DNA of 64,000 nt from the NCBI RefSeq assembly GCF_036059255.1, contig NZ_CP107947.1, forward strand, positions 2,542,001 through 2,606,000. Direction: 5' to 3'. This document shows, one piece after another, positions 51,463-60,621 of this stretch. The stretch's first letter is position 1. Each line of letters opens with the position of its first letter. The position numbers were made by a program, and so were the translations under genes. The notes under the pieces are model-generated. The model was not told the origin of the DNA, did not search any database, and saw nothing but the letters and a program-made list of their open reading frames with translations. The stretch comes from Micromonospora sp. NBC_00389. GTDB taxonomy: Bacteria; Actinomycetota; Actinomycetes; Mycobacteriales; Micromonosporaceae.

Positions 51463-52452
51463 TCAGCCCAGGTGCCGGTCGATCTCAGCCAGCTCCTCGG
51501 CGGTGAAGTCGAGGTTGTCCAGCGCGGCGATGTTCGTCTCCAACTGCTCGACGCTGCTCGCCCCGATGATCAGGCTGGTCATCCGCGGGTCGCGCAGCGC
51601 CCAGGCCAGCGCGAGCTGGGCCAGTGACTGGCCACGGCCCTCGGCGACCGCGCCGAGCCCTCGGATGGTGGTCATCTTCTCCTCGCTGAGGTCGCTCTCG
51701 TTGAGGAAGACGCTGGTGCGCACCCGCGAGTCGGCGGGGATGCCGGCCAGGTAGCGGTCGGTCAGCAGGCCCTGGGCCAGCGGGCTGTATGCGATGCAGC
51801 CGGCGCCGACCTCCTCCAGCGTGTCGAGCAGGCCGTCGGCCTCGGTCCACCGGTTGAGCATCGAGTACGACGGCTGGTTGATCAGCAGCGGCGTGCCCAG
51901 CTCGCGCAGGATCGCGGCGGCGCGAGCGGTCTGCTCGGAGTTGTAGTTCGAGATGCCCACGTACTGCGCCTTGCCGGAGCGGACGATGGCGTCCAGCGCG
52001 CCCATCGTCTCCTCCAGCGGGGTGTCCGGGTCGAACCGGTGCGAGTAGAAGATGTCGACGTAGTCCAGCCCCATCCGGCTCAGCGACTGGTCCAGGGAGG
52101 AGATCAGGTTCTTGCGCGAGCCCCACTCGCCGTACGGGCCGGGCCACATGAGGTAGCCGGCCTTGCTGGAGATGACCAGCTCGTCCCGGTACGGCTTCAG
52201 GTCGGTGGCGAGCATCCGGCCGAAGTTCTCCTCCGCCGCTCCGGGCGGCGGGCCGTAGTTGTTGGCCAGGTCGAAGTGGGTGACACCCAGGTCGAAGGCG
52301 CGCCGGACGATGTCGCGCTGCCGTTCGAACGGGCGGTCCGGGCCGAAGTTGTGCCACAGGCCGAGGGAGACGGCGGGCAGCCGCAGGCCACTGCGTCCGC
52401 TGCGCCGGTAGGTCATGGTGTCGTAGCGGTCATCCGCGGCGAGGTAAGTCAC
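51463..52452 (-). CDS. Aldo/keto reductase (L-glyceraldehyde 3-phosphate reductase-like)
   Basis: This 329-residue NADPH-dependent oxidoreductase is of the YghZ/KCNAB type. The catalytic tetrad is visible: Asp/Tyr in THFDLANNYGPPPGAAEENF, Lys in LVISSKAGYLMWPGP and His in YVDIFYSHRFDPDTPLEETM. The cofactor motifs are YVGISNYNSEQT and YSPLAQGLLTDRYL. The LWHNFGPDRPFERQRDIVRR start and GPYGEWGSRKNLISSL insertion are typical of the glyceraldehyde-3-phosphate/methylglyoxal reductase group. GTG 52452 follows a TAGGCT -10 at 8 nt. It is divergent from another aldo/keto reductase. Confidence 0.9.
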   Translation of the reverse strand: MTYLAADDRYDTMTYRRSGRSGLRLPAVSLGLWHNFGPDRPFERQRDIVRRAFDLGVTHFDLANNYGPPPGAAEENFGRMLATDLKPYRDELVISSKAGYLMWPGPYGEWGSRKNLISSLDQSLSRMGLDYVDIFYSHRFDPDTPLEETMGALDAIVRSGKAQYVGISNYNSEQTARAAAILRELGTPLLINQPSYSMLNRWTEADGLLDTLEEVGAGCIAYSPLAQGLLTDRYLAGIPADSRVRTSVFLNESDLSEEKMTTIRGLGAVAEGRGQSLAQLALAWALRDPRMTSLIIGASSVEQLETNIAALDNLDFTAEELAEIDRHLG

Positions 52453-52460
52453 GATCAATG

Positions 52461-52466
52461 AGCCTA
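52461..52466 (-). promoter_or_regulatory. -10 element TAGGCT (leaderless start, minus strand)
   Basis: TAGGCT lies 8 nt before GTG 52452 on the minus strand; no RBS is present. Confidence 0.45.
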
Positions 52467-52514
52467 GCCCTGGCAGGTTGCGCGGGATCAGGCGTGTGAA
52501 CCAGGACATCGGGG

Positions 52515-52520
52515 TAGCTT
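52515..52520 (+). promoter_or_regulatory. -10 element TAGCTT (leaderless start)
   Basis: TAGCTT lies 7 nt before ATG 52528; no RBS is present. The two divergent aldo/keto reductase genes thus have mirrored leaderless promoters within 75 bp. Confidence 0.45.
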
Positions 52521-52527
52521 CGACGCC

Positions 52528-53508
52528 ATGCGTTTCATCGCGCTCGACACTCCCAAACCGCTGTCCAAGATCGGGCTGGGCACCTGGCAGTTCGGGTCCC
52601 GCGAGTGGGGCTACGGCCCGGCCTTCGAAGCGCAGGCGACGCAGATCGTCCGGCGGGCCGTCGAGTTGGGCGTGACCGTCTTCGACAGCGCGGAGATCTA
52701 CGGCTTCGGGCGCAGCGAGCGGATTCTCGGCGCGGCGCTCGGCGATGACCGGCCCAAGGTGGTGGTCGCCACCAAGATCTTCCCGGTGCTGCCGGTGGCT
52801 GCCGTCGTACAGCAGCGGGCCGTCGCCTCGGCGGCCCGGCTCGGCGTCACCGCCCTCGACCTCTACCAGGTGCACCAGCCGCACCCGCTGGTCGCCGACC
52901 ACAGCACCATGCGCGGGATGCGGGCGTTGCAGGACGTCGGGCTGGTCAACGAGGTCGGCGTGAGCAACTACGGGCTGCGCCGCTGGCAGGTCGCCGAGGC
53001 GGCGCTCGGCCGGCGGGTGCTCAGCAACCAGGTCCGCTACAGCATGTTGGACCGGGCGCCCGAGCAGGATCTGCTGCCGTACGCGCGGCAGGCCGGCCGG
53101 GTCGTCATCGCGTACAGCCCGCTGGCCCAGGGCTTCCTCTCCGGCCGGTACGACGTGAAGGATCCGCCGAGCGGCGCGGTCCGGCGGGCCAACCCGTACT
53201 TCCTGCCGGAGAATCTGGAGCGGGGCGCCACCCTGATCGGCACGCTGCGCCAGGTCGCCGACGCGCACGACGCCACCCCGAGCCAGATCGCTCTGGCCTA
53301 TCTGCTGCGCCACCCGAACGTGCTGGCCATCCCCGGCGCGTCCGGGGTGGAGCAGATGGAACGCAACGCGGCCGCCGCCGACATCGATCTCGCCGACGAC
53401 GAGTACGCGGCGCTGGCCGAGGCCGCCAAACGGTTCCGCCCGGTCACCGGCCTCGCCGCGATGCCTCGAATGCTGCGCGCCCGGTTCGCCAGCCCGACGG
53501 AGAAGTGA
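52528..53508 (+). CDS. Aldo/keto reductase
   Basis: This is a 326-residue NADPH-dependent reductase. The tetrad appears as TVFDSAEIYGFGRSERILGA, VVVATKIFPVLP and LDLYQVHQPHPLVADHSTM; cofactor motifs are VNEVGVSNYGLRRWQ, VIAYSPLAQGFLSGRYD and NVLAIPGASGVEQMERNAAA. The substrate is unknown. Its TGA stop overlaps the GTG of the hemerythrin gene, so the two are translationally coupled. Confidence 0.9.
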   Translation: MRFIALDTPKPLSKIGLGTWQFGSREWGYGPAFEAQATQIVRRAVELGVTVFDSAEIYGFGRSERILGAALGDDRPKVVVATKIFPVLPVAAVVQQRAVASAARLGVTALDLYQVHQPHPLVADHSTMRGMRALQDVGLVNEVGVSNYGLRRWQVAEAALGRRVLSNQVRYSMLDRAPEQDLLPYARQAGRVVIAYSPLAQGFLSGRYDVKDPPSGAVRRANPYFLPENLERGATLIGTLRQVADAHDATPSQIALAYLLRHPNVLAIPGASGVEQMERNAAAADIDLADDEYAALAEAAKRFRPVTGLAAMPRMLRARFASPTEK

Positions 53509-54011
53509 GCACAGTGGACGACATCACCGCACTGATCCTGGACGACCATGCCGCCTTCCGGCGCGGCTTCGCCCGCTTGGACGACGCCCGCGACGAGCAG
53601 GAGTTGCTGGCCATCTGGGATGCCCTCGCCCTGCACCTGGACATCCACGCCGAGGCGGAGGAGGCGATCCTCTACCCGCACCTGGTCAAGCACGGCGACG
53701 ATGGCGAGGACGAGACCGCTGACGCGATCGGTGACCACAACAAGATCCGGGACGCCATCGCCGAGTCCAAGCTGCACCCGGTCGGCTCGGAACGCTGGTG
53801 GGCGGCCGTGGGCACGGCCCGCCGGGAGAACAGCGAGCACCTGGCCGAGGAGGAGGATGGGGCGCTGCCCGACTTCCGCCGGCACGCCGGCACCGAGTTG
53901 CGTGCCGAGCTGGGCCAGCGGTGGCTGACCTTCTACGGCGAGCACAAGAACGGGCGCAACCTGCCGTTCCGCGACAAGGACCCGCAGTCGTACGTGGCCG
54001 ACCACCGCTGA
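53505..54011 (+). CDS. Hemerythrin domain-containing protein
   Basis: This 168-residue protein has a four-helix diiron hemerythrin (HHE) fold. Candidate iron ligands are His15 (DDHAAFRR), His44/His48/Glu52 (LHLDIHAEAEEAILYPHL), His59, His78 (GDHNKIRDAIAES) and the SEHLAEEEDGALPDFRRHAG helix. Such proteins bind O2, NO or iron, or act in redox sensing. GTG 53505 overlaps the upstream aldo/keto reductase stop (GTGA); GTG 53514 is an alternative. A NarL-type two-component pair follows after 64 bp. Confidence 0.88.
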   Translation: MSTVDDITALILDDHAAFRRGFARLDDARDEQELLAIWDALALHLDIHAEAEEAILYPHLVKHGDDGEDETADAIGDHNKIRDAIAESKLHPVGSERWWAAVGTARRENSEHLAEEEDGALPDFRRHAGTELRAELGQRWLTFYGEHKNGRNLPFRDKDPQSYVADHR

Positions 54012-54075
54012 GCCCGGCTCGATCTCCCCGGCACGGGGGAGTCGCAAAGGGCGGCCACGGCAGCAGAATGACGGG

Positions 54076-55320
54076 GTGACCCCCCGAGCGATGCTGGCCC
54101 CGCTGGTCGCCGGCAGCACCTGGCGGCGTGGCGTGTTCCTGCTGCTGGGCGGGGTGCTGGCGCTCCCGTACGGGCTGCTCGCGGTGACCTTCGCGCAGTT
54201 GCTCGCCGGCTCGGAGATCCCCCGCCCGCTGGTGTTCGCCCTGCTGGTGATCGCGGTGGTGATCGCCGTGGTGCCGCTGTTGCTGGATGGCAGCCGGGCA
54301 CTGGAGGTCGCGGCCGTGCGGGCGCTGCTGGGCGTCGACCTGCCCGACCCCGTGCCGGGGCACCGCAGCGACCGGGAAACCCGGCTGCGCAGCGCGCTCT
54401 GGATCGGCACCCACCTCACCATCGGCGCCGCGGTGATGGTCGCGTTGATCACCGCCGTGCCGATGGCGTTGGCCTTCATCGCCCAGCAGTTCGGCATCGG
54501 CGCCGAGCTGATGAGCCGGGAACGGTTCGGGCCGCTGGACGGGCGGGACACCGGCTGGCTGATGCTGACCGGAGTGGCCGTGCTGGTCGGCCTCGGCTAC
54601 GCCGTCGCCGGGCTCGGCGCGCTCGCCGGGTCGATGGCGCCGGTGCTGCTCGGCCCGGCCCCGGCGGAGCGGATCGCCGCCCTGGAAGCGCAGGCCACCC
54701 GGCTCGCCGAACGCAACCGGCTGGCCCGGGAGCTGCACGACTCGGTCGGCCATGCGCTGACCGTGGCCACCCTCCAGGCCGGGGCTGCCCGCGAGATGCT
54801 CGACACCGACCCGGAGTTCGTCCGGCGGGCGCTGAGCGCCATCGAGGACGCCGGGCGGACCGCGATGGACGAACTCGACCACGTGCTCGGGCTGCTCCGG
54901 GAGACCAGTGGCGACCGGCCCTCGGTGGCGCCGCAGCGTACCCTCGCCGACCTGGAGCGGCTGTTTACCGACGCCCGCACGACCGGGCTGGCGGTGCACG
55001 CGCAGCGCAGCGGCGACCCGGCGCGGGTGCCCGCGGTGGTCTCCCGGGAGGGCTACCGGATCGTCCAGGAAGGGCTGACGAACGCCGCCCGATACGGGCA
55101 GGGGCCGGTGACGCTGCGGCTGAACCTGCACCCGGACGCGCTGGACCTGGAGCTGGTGAACGCGGTGGGCCGGCCCGATCGCGCCGACCCGGGCCGCGGC
55201 GGCCGGGGCCTGGACGGCATGCGCGAGCGGGTGCTGCTGCTCGGCGGCCAGCTCACTGTCGGGCCGGACGGCGACCGGTGGCGGATCCAGGCCCGCCTTC
55301 CGTACGAGGGGACGCGATGA
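54076..55320 (+). CDS. Two-component sensor histidine kinase (NarL-type)
   Basis: This 414-residue membrane kinase has four hydrophobic segments in residues 15-200 forming a membrane sensor without a large outer domain. A HisKA_3 domain follows with phospho-acceptor His221 in RNRLARELHDSVGHALTVAT, then an HATPase domain (YRIVQEGLTNAARYGQG; GRGGRGLDGMRERVLLLGGQ). GTG 54076 lies 6 nt after CAGAAT, a weak -10. It overlaps the response regulator gene by ATGA. Confidence 0.9.
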   Translation: MTPRAMLAPLVAGSTWRRGVFLLLGGVLALPYGLLAVTFAQLLAGSEIPRPLVFALLVIAVVIAVVPLLLDGSRALEVAAVRALLGVDLPDPVPGHRSDRETRLRSALWIGTHLTIGAAVMVALITAVPMALAFIAQQFGIGAELMSRERFGPLDGRDTGWLMLTGVAVLVGLGYAVAGLGALAGSMAPVLLGPAPAERIAALEAQATRLAERNRLARELHDSVGHALTVATLQAGAAREMLDTDPEFVRRALSAIEDAGRTAMDELDHVLGLLRETSGDRPSVAPQRTLADLERLFTDARTTGLAVHAQRSGDPARVPAVVSREGYRIVQEGLTNAARYGQGPVTLRLNLHPDALDLELVNAVGRPDRADPGRGGRGLDGMRERVLLLGGQLTVGPDGDRWRIQARLPYEGTR

Positions 55321-55967
55321 CCACCGGCGTGCTGATCGTCGACGACGACGAGCTGATCCGCATCGGGCTGCGGGCCATCATCGACGCCCAGCCCGACTTG
55401 CGGGTGCTCGCCGAAGCCGCGGACGGCGCCGAGGTGCCGCCGCTGGTCGCCCGACACCGGCCGGCCGTGGTGCTGATGGACGTGCGGATGCCCGGCATCG
55501 ACGGGATCCAGGCCACCCGGCACCTGCTGGCCACCTCCGCCGACCCGCCCCGGGTGCTGGTGGTCACCACCTTCGCCAACGACGAGTACGTCTACGAGGC
55601 GTTGCGCGCCGGAGCGGCCGGCTTCCTGCTCAAACGGGCTCGACCGGCCGAGGTGGTGGAGGCCGTCCGGGTGGTCGCGGCGGGGGAATCGCTGCTCTTC
55701 CCGGCCGCGATCCGTCGACTGGTCGGGGCGTACGGGCCGGCCGGGGGAGACCGGCTGGCCACCGCCCGGCTCACCGAGCGGGAGGCCGAGGTGCTGCGGC
55801 TGATGACCAGCGGCCGGTCCAACCCGGAGATCGCCGCGCACCTCGTGGTCGGGGTGGAGACGGTCAAGACGCACGTCGGCAACGTGCTGGCCAAACTGGG
55901 CGTACGCGACCGCACCCAGGCGGTGATCGCCGCCTACGAGTCGGGCTTCGTCACCCCGTCCGGCTGA
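55317..55967 (+). CDS. Response regulator, LuxR/NarL family
   Basis: The 216-residue protein comprises a receiver domain (GVLIVDDDELIRIGLRAIID; phospho-acceptor Asp55 in VVLMDVRMPGIDG; TTFANDEYVY; Lys in GFLLKRARP) and a GerE-type HTH (LTEREAEVLRLMTSGRSNPE; VETVKTHVGNVLAKLGVRDR). It is the partner of the kinase encoded just upstream (ATGA overlap). A probable target is the membrane protein gene downstream. Confidence 0.93.
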   Translation: MTTGVLIVDDDELIRIGLRAIIDAQPDLRVLAEAADGAEVPPLVARHRPAVVLMDVRMPGIDGIQATRHLLATSADPPRVLVVTTFANDEYVYEALRAGAAGFLLKRARPAEVVEAVRVVAAGESLLFPAAIRRLVGAYGPAGGDRLATARLTEREAEVLRLMTSGRSNPEIAAHLVVGVETVKTHVGNVLAKLGVRDRTQAVIAAYESGFVTPSG

Positions 55968-56043
55968 CGCGTCCCACCTGAGGGGGAGCGGGTTCACCGC
56001 CGCCCGGGAGGGTTCCGGCCGGCCACCGGCCGACGCTGGGAGC

Positions 56044-57120
56044 ATGACGACGATCACTGCTCCCAGACCCCGTTTCGACTCCCGCTGGCCCGACCGGCTG
56101 GCCCCTCTGGCCGCCGGCTGGCTCGGCCTGTGGGGCGTCCTCGCCCTGCTCGGCACGCTCACCGGCGCCGGCTACCCGTTCGGCGCGAACGACCCGCACG
56201 GCGGCGACGCCAACCTGCTGCGCCTGGTGCCGGTGGAGCTGGCCACCCCGCTCTTCGCCGGCCTGCTGCTGACCACCGCGGTGGCGGCACTGGCCATGAG
56301 TCGTCCGGCGGTCCGCCCGTCCGGCCCGCTGCGGGTGCTGCTGGCCGGCTACGGCTGGACGGTGGCGTTCGTGCTCGCCGTGGTCGTCCCGGACGCCCGG
56401 GTGCTGGTCATCCTCGGCTATCTGCCGATGCTGATCGTCGGGGCGCCGTTCGGCTGGCCGCCGGTCGACTATGCCGAGATCTTCACCTGGGCGCTGTTCG
56501 CCCGGTTCGCCGCGCTCGTCGGCGGTCTGCTGCTGGCCGGGGCGGTGCTCGCCTGGCAGCGCCGCACCGCCGGAGCCTGCGTCGGCTGCGGCCGCGGGGA
56601 CACCGGCCAGGGCTGGACCACCCCGGCCGCCGCCGCGCGCTGGGGTCGGTGGGCCGCCGGCATCGCCGCGGCCATCCCGCTGGCGTACGCGCTGACCCGG
56701 TTCGCCTGGGCGGCCGGCATCCCGCTGGGCATCTCCCGGGAGTTCCTGACCGAGATGCGCGAGACCGGGATGGTGTGGGCCGGGTTCGGGCTGGGCGCGT
56801 TCGCCACCGTCGGCGCGATCCTCACCCTCGGCCTGGTGCAGCGCTGGGGCGAGCGGTTCCCGCGCTGGATGCTCGGACTGGCCGGCCGTCGGGTGCCGGT
56901 GAAGCTGGCCGTGGTGCCGGCCACCCTGGTCGCCGTCGCGGTGACCGCGGCCACCCTGGGACTGCTGAGCAACCCGGAGTTCTGGCAGCTCACCCACGGG
57001 TTCAGCCTGGCGGGGGCGCCGATGCTGCTCTGGCCGTTCTGGGGGGTGGCGCTCGGCGCGGCCACCTACGCGTACCACCTGCGCCGCCGCGGTGCCTGCC
57101 GGCGCTGCGGCCGGAGCTGA
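56044..57120 (+). CDS. Polytopic membrane protein with two cysteine pairs
   Basis: This is a 358-residue protein with about eight to nine transmembrane helices. Two knuckle-like Cys pairs, CVGCGRG in a loop near residue 180 and CRRCGRS at the C-terminus, could together bind a metal. Such proteins are common next to NarL-type kinase/regulator pairs in actinobacteria. The function is unknown. It lies 76 bp after the response regulator. Confidence 0.75.
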   Translation: MTTITAPRPRFDSRWPDRLAPLAAGWLGLWGVLALLGTLTGAGYPFGANDPHGGDANLLRLVPVELATPLFAGLLLTTAVAALAMSRPAVRPSGPLRVLLAGYGWTVAFVLAVVVPDARVLVILGYLPMLIVGAPFGWPPVDYAEIFTWALFARFAALVGGLLLAGAVLAWQRRTAGACVGCGRGDTGQGWTTPAAAARWGRWAAGIAAAIPLAYALTRFAWAAGIPLGISREFLTEMRETGMVWAGFGLGAFATVGAILTLGLVQRWGERFPRWMLGLAGRRVPVKLAVVPATLVAVAVTAATLGLLSNPEFWQLTHGFSLAGAPMLLWPFWGVALGAATYAYHLRRRGACRRCGRS

Positions 57121-57130
57121 AGGTGGGAGT

Positions 57131-57161
57131 GGGGGTGCCCCCCGATGCACGGGGCACCCCC
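57131..57161 (+). terminator. Terminator after membrane protein gene
   Basis: GGGGGTGCCCC and GGGGCACCCCC form a perfect 11-bp stem with a 9-nt loop, 10 nt after the stop. Confidence 0.7.
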
Positions 57162-57173
57162 GCGAGTGTGAGC

Positions 57174-57179
57174 TAGCGT
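57174..57179 (+). promoter_or_regulatory. -10 element TAGCGT (leaderless start)
   Basis: TAGCGT is 7 nt before GTG 57187, which decides that start over the GTG at 57178 that overlaps the hexamer. Confidence 0.5.
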
Positions 57180-57186
57180 GGGTCGG

Positions 57187-58638
57187 GTGACTGCGCCCTC
57201 CCCGGTAATTCCGGTTCCACCGGCCGACCTGCCCGGCACGCTCGGCGCGCTACGGGCGGCCGGTCACCAGTACCGCACCGTCAAGCAGGAACTCCGCGAC
57301 AACCTCCTCGCCCGGATGCGCAACGGCGAGACCCGCTTTCCCGGCATCGTCGGCTACGACGACAGCGTGCTGCCCGAGGTCGAGCGGGCGCTGCTCGCCG
57401 GGCACGACATGGTGCTGCTCGGCGAGCGCGGCCAGGGCAAGACCCGCCTGATCCGCGCGCTCGGCGGGCTGCTCGACGAGTGGACGCCGGTCATCCCCGG
57501 CTCGGTGCTCAACGAGCACCCGATGCACCCGCTCACCCCGGCCTCCCGCGCCCAGGTCGCCGAGGCCGGCGACGACCAGCCGGTCGCCTGGCTGCACCGC
57601 TCGATGCGCTACGGCGAGAAGTTGGCCACCCCGGACACCAGCGTCGGCGACCTGATCGGTGACGTCGACCCGATCCGGATCGCCCAGGGGCGCACCCTCG
57701 GCGACCCGGAGACCATTCACTTCGGGCTGGTGCCCCGCACCAACCGGGGCATCTTCGCCGTCAACGAGCTGCCCGACCTGGCCGAGCGGATCCAGGTGGC
57801 GCTGCTCAACGTGCTGGAGGAGCGGGACATCCAGGTCCGCGGCTACCAGCTACGGCTGCCGCTGGACCTGCTCCTGGTGGCCAGCGCCAACCCGGAGGAC
57901 TACACCAACCGGGGTCGGATCATCACCCCGCTCAAGGACCGGTTCGGCGCGGAGATCCGTACCCACTACCCGCTCGACCTGGAGCTGGAGCTGGACCTGA
58001 TCCGGCAGGAGGCCGACCTGGTCGCCGAGGTGCCGGAGCACGTGCTGGAGGTCCTGGCCCGGTTCGCCCGCGCGGTGCGCGAGTCGCCGTCGGTGGACCC
58101 GCGCTCCGGCGTCTCCGCCCGGTTCGCCATCGCCGCCGCCGAGACGGTCGCCGGTGCCGCGCTGCGCCGCGCCGGCCTGCTCGCCGCCGGTGGCACCCCC
58201 GGGGGACGGCCGGAGGCCGCCGTGGCCCGGGTCGGCGACGCGGTGTCGGTGACCAGCACGTTGCGCGGCAAGGTGGAGTTCGAGAGCGGCGAGGAGGGTC
58301 GGGAGATCGAGATCCTCGCCCACCTGCTGCGGACCGCGACCGCCGAGACGTTCCGGGCACACCTGGCCGGGCTGGACCTGTCCGGCTTCACCGGACTGGT
58401 CGAGGACGGCGCGGCCATCGAGACCGGCGAGCTGGTCGGTGCCGCCGAGCTGCTGCGCCAGGTGGGCACCGTGCCCGGGCTGGCCAAGGTGCTGGACCGG
58501 CTGGGCCTGGGCGACGCTCCCACCCCCGAGGAGGCCGCCGCCGGCGTCGAGTTCGTGCTGGAAGGGCTGCACCTGACCCGCCGGCTCGGCAAGGACGTGA
58601 CCGACTCCGGTCGCACCGTCTACGGCGGCCGGGGCTGA
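57187..58638 (+). CDS. MoxR/magnesium chelatase-like AAA+ ATPase
   Basis: This is a 483-residue AAA+ protein. It has Walker A GERGQGKTRLI, a Walker B region GIFAVNELPDLAERIQ, the sensor-1 stretch LLLVASANPEDYTNRGRIIT, the arginine/lid region LKDRFGAEIRTHYPLDLELE and a helical lid with SVDPRSGVSARFAIAAAETV. MoxR-type ATPases act with a von Willebrand A protein as chaperone or metal-insertion complexes, and such a gene follows after 2 nt. The client is unknown. Confidence 0.88.
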   Translation: MTAPSPVIPVPPADLPGTLGALRAAGHQYRTVKQELRDNLLARMRNGETRFPGIVGYDDSVLPEVERALLAGHDMVLLGERGQGKTRLIRALGGLLDEWTPVIPGSVLNEHPMHPLTPASRAQVAEAGDDQPVAWLHRSMRYGEKLATPDTSVGDLIGDVDPIRIAQGRTLGDPETIHFGLVPRTNRGIFAVNELPDLAERIQVALLNVLEERDIQVRGYQLRLPLDLLLVASANPEDYTNRGRIITPLKDRFGAEIRTHYPLDLELELDLIRQEADLVAEVPEHVLEVLARFARAVRESPSVDPRSGVSARFAIAAAETVAGAALRRAGLLAAGGTPGGRPEAAVARVGDAVSVTSTLRGKVEFESGEEGREIEILAHLLRTATAETFRAHLAGLDLSGFTGLVEDGAAIETGELVGAAELLRQVGTVPGLAKVLDRLGLGDAPTPEEAAAGVEFVLEGLHLTRRLGKDVTDSGRTVYGGRG

Positions 58639-58640
58639 CC

Positions 58641-60593
58641 GTGGCCGGCAACCGGTTCCGGTACGGGCAGTGGCGCGGCGGGCCCGACCCGCTCGCGCCC
58701 CCGTACGACGTGCAAGAGGCGGTGGACGCGGTCGGCGCCGAGGTGCTGGCCGGCGGCAGCCTGCGCGAGGCGCTGCGCGACCTGCTGCGCCGTGGCCCGC
58801 AGGGGCGTGGCGGGCTGGACGACCTGGCCGCCCGAGCCCGGCGGCTGCGCCGGGAGGCGCTGCGGCGGGGCGATCTGGACGGCGCGGTGACCCGGGCACA
58901 GGCACTCCTCGACCAGGCCCTCGCCGCCGAGCGGGACGAGCTGCGGGGGCGCGACGACGACGCGGCGCGGTTCGCCGAGTCCGTGCTGGACAACCTGCCC
59001 CGCTCCACGGCGCGTGCCGTGGAGGAGCTGGCCGGTTACCAGTGGGCCAGCGAGGACGCCCGCCGGTCGTACCAGCAGATCCTCGACCAGCTCCGCGACG
59101 ACGTGCTCGGCCAGCGTTTCGCCGGGCTGCGGGACGCGGTGCGCGCGTCCGCCGACCCGGCCACCCAGCAGCGGCTCGCCGAGATGATGCGGGACCTGAA
59201 CGACCTGCTGGCCCGGCACGGCCGCGCGGAGGACACCACCGACGCGTTCGCCGAGTTCATGCGCCGGCACGGCGACTTCTTCCCGGAACGGCCGGAGACC
59301 GTCGACGAGCTGATCGACGTGCTGGCCCGCCGTTCGGCGGCCGGCGAGCGGCTGATGAACTCGCTCTCCGATCGGCAGCGCGCCGAGCTGTCCGGGCTGA
59401 TGCAGCAGTCGCTCGGCGACCGGCTGGCCGGGGAGTTGTCCGCGCTGGACGCGAACCTGCGGGCGCTGCGGCCGGATCTGCGGTGGGGGCGCGGCGAGCG
59501 GGTCCGGGGCGAGCAGCCGCTGGGCTACGCCGACGCGGCCGGCGCGTTGAGTGAGATCGGCGAGCTGGACGACCTGCTGGACCAGCTCGACCAGGAACAC
59601 CCCGGGGCCACCCTCGACGACGTGGACGTCGACGCCGTGGCCCGGACGCTGGGCCGGGACGCCGCCGACGAGGTCCGCCGGCTGCGCGAGTTGGAGCGGG
59701 AGCTACGCCGGCAGGGCTGGGTGAGCCGCGACGCGGACGGGCTCACGCTCAGCCCGAAGGCGCTGCGCCGACTCGGCGGGACCGCGCTGCGACGGGTCTT
59801 CTCCGAGCTGACCGCCGGGCCACGCGGCCAGCACGACCTGCGTTCGGCGGGCGCCGCCGGCGAGGTCAGCGGTGCGTCCCGACCCTGGCAGTACGGGGAC
59901 GAGCAGCCGTTGGACGTGGTTCGCACGCTGACCCGGGCGGTCAGCCGGGGCGGGCCGAGTGTGCCGGTGCAGCTCGCGGTGGACGACTTCGAGGTGGTGG
60001 AGACCGAGAAGCGGGCCTCCGCGGCGGTGGTGCTCTGCGTCGACCTCTCGTACTCGATGATCTCCCAGGGTCGTTGGGGGCCGATGAAACAGACGGCGCT
60101 GGCGCTGGCGCACCTGATGGAGACCCGGTTCCCGCAGGACGCTCTGCAGATCGTGGGTTTCGGCCGGGAGGCGATGACGCTCAGCCAGCAGGAGTTGGCC
60201 GCCGTGGAGCCGGACGGGGAACAGGGCACGAACCTCCAGCACGCGCTGCGGCTGGCCGGCCGGCACCTGCGGCGGCACCCCGACGCCGAGCCGGTGGTGC
60301 TGGTGGTCACCGACGGGGAGCCGACCGCCCACCTGGACCCGGACGACGGGGAGGCGCTGTTCCACTGGCCGCCGCTGCCGGAGACGATCGAGGCGACCGT
60401 CCGAGAGGTGGACCGGCTCAGCCGCTACGGCGCCACGCTCAACCTGTTCATGCTCGGCGACGATCCCGGTCTGCGCCGGTTCGTCGACGCGGTGGCCCGG
60501 CGCAGCCGCGGTCGGATGTTCACCCCGGACACCGACGATCTGGGCGAATACGTGGTGAGCGACTACCTCCGCTCCCGCCAATCCCGCCGCTAA
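58641..60593 (+). CDS. VWA domain-containing protein
   Basis: This 650-residue cytoplasmic protein has an N-terminal helical region of about 400 residues, acidic and Arg-rich, with no membrane segment. The C-terminal VWA domain has an intact MIDAS: DLSYSM (about 470), the later Thr in EQGTNLQHALRLAG and Asp in VLVVTDGEPTAH. It also carries YGATLNLFMLGDDPGLRRFV. It is the partner of the AAA+ ATPase just upstream; together they form a MoxR-VWA pair. Confidence 0.88.
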   Translation: MAGNRFRYGQWRGGPDPLAPPYDVQEAVDAVGAEVLAGGSLREALRDLLRRGPQGRGGLDDLAARARRLRREALRRGDLDGAVTRAQALLDQALAAERDELRGRDDDAARFAESVLDNLPRSTARAVEELAGYQWASEDARRSYQQILDQLRDDVLGQRFAGLRDAVRASADPATQQRLAEMMRDLNDLLARHGRAEDTTDAFAEFMRRHGDFFPERPETVDELIDVLARRSAAGERLMNSLSDRQRAELSGLMQQSLGDRLAGELSALDANLRALRPDLRWGRGERVRGEQPLGYADAAGALSEIGELDDLLDQLDQEHPGATLDDVDVDAVARTLGRDAADEVRRLRELERELRRQGWVSRDADGLTLSPKALRRLGGTALRRVFSELTAGPRGQHDLRSAGAAGEVSGASRPWQYGDEQPLDVVRTLTRAVSRGGPSVPVQLAVDDFEVVETEKRASAAVVLCVDLSYSMISQGRWGPMKQTALALAHLMETRFPQDALQIVGFGREAMTLSQQELAAVEPDGEQGTNLQHALRLAGRHLRRHPDAEPVVLVVTDGEPTAHLDPDDGEALFHWPPLPETIEATVREVDRLSRYGATLNLFMLGDDPGLRRFVDAVARRSRGRMFTPDTDDLGEYVVSDYLRSRQSRR

Positions 60594-60621
60594 CCCCCGC
60601 GGGGCGCGGTTGACTGGGGGT

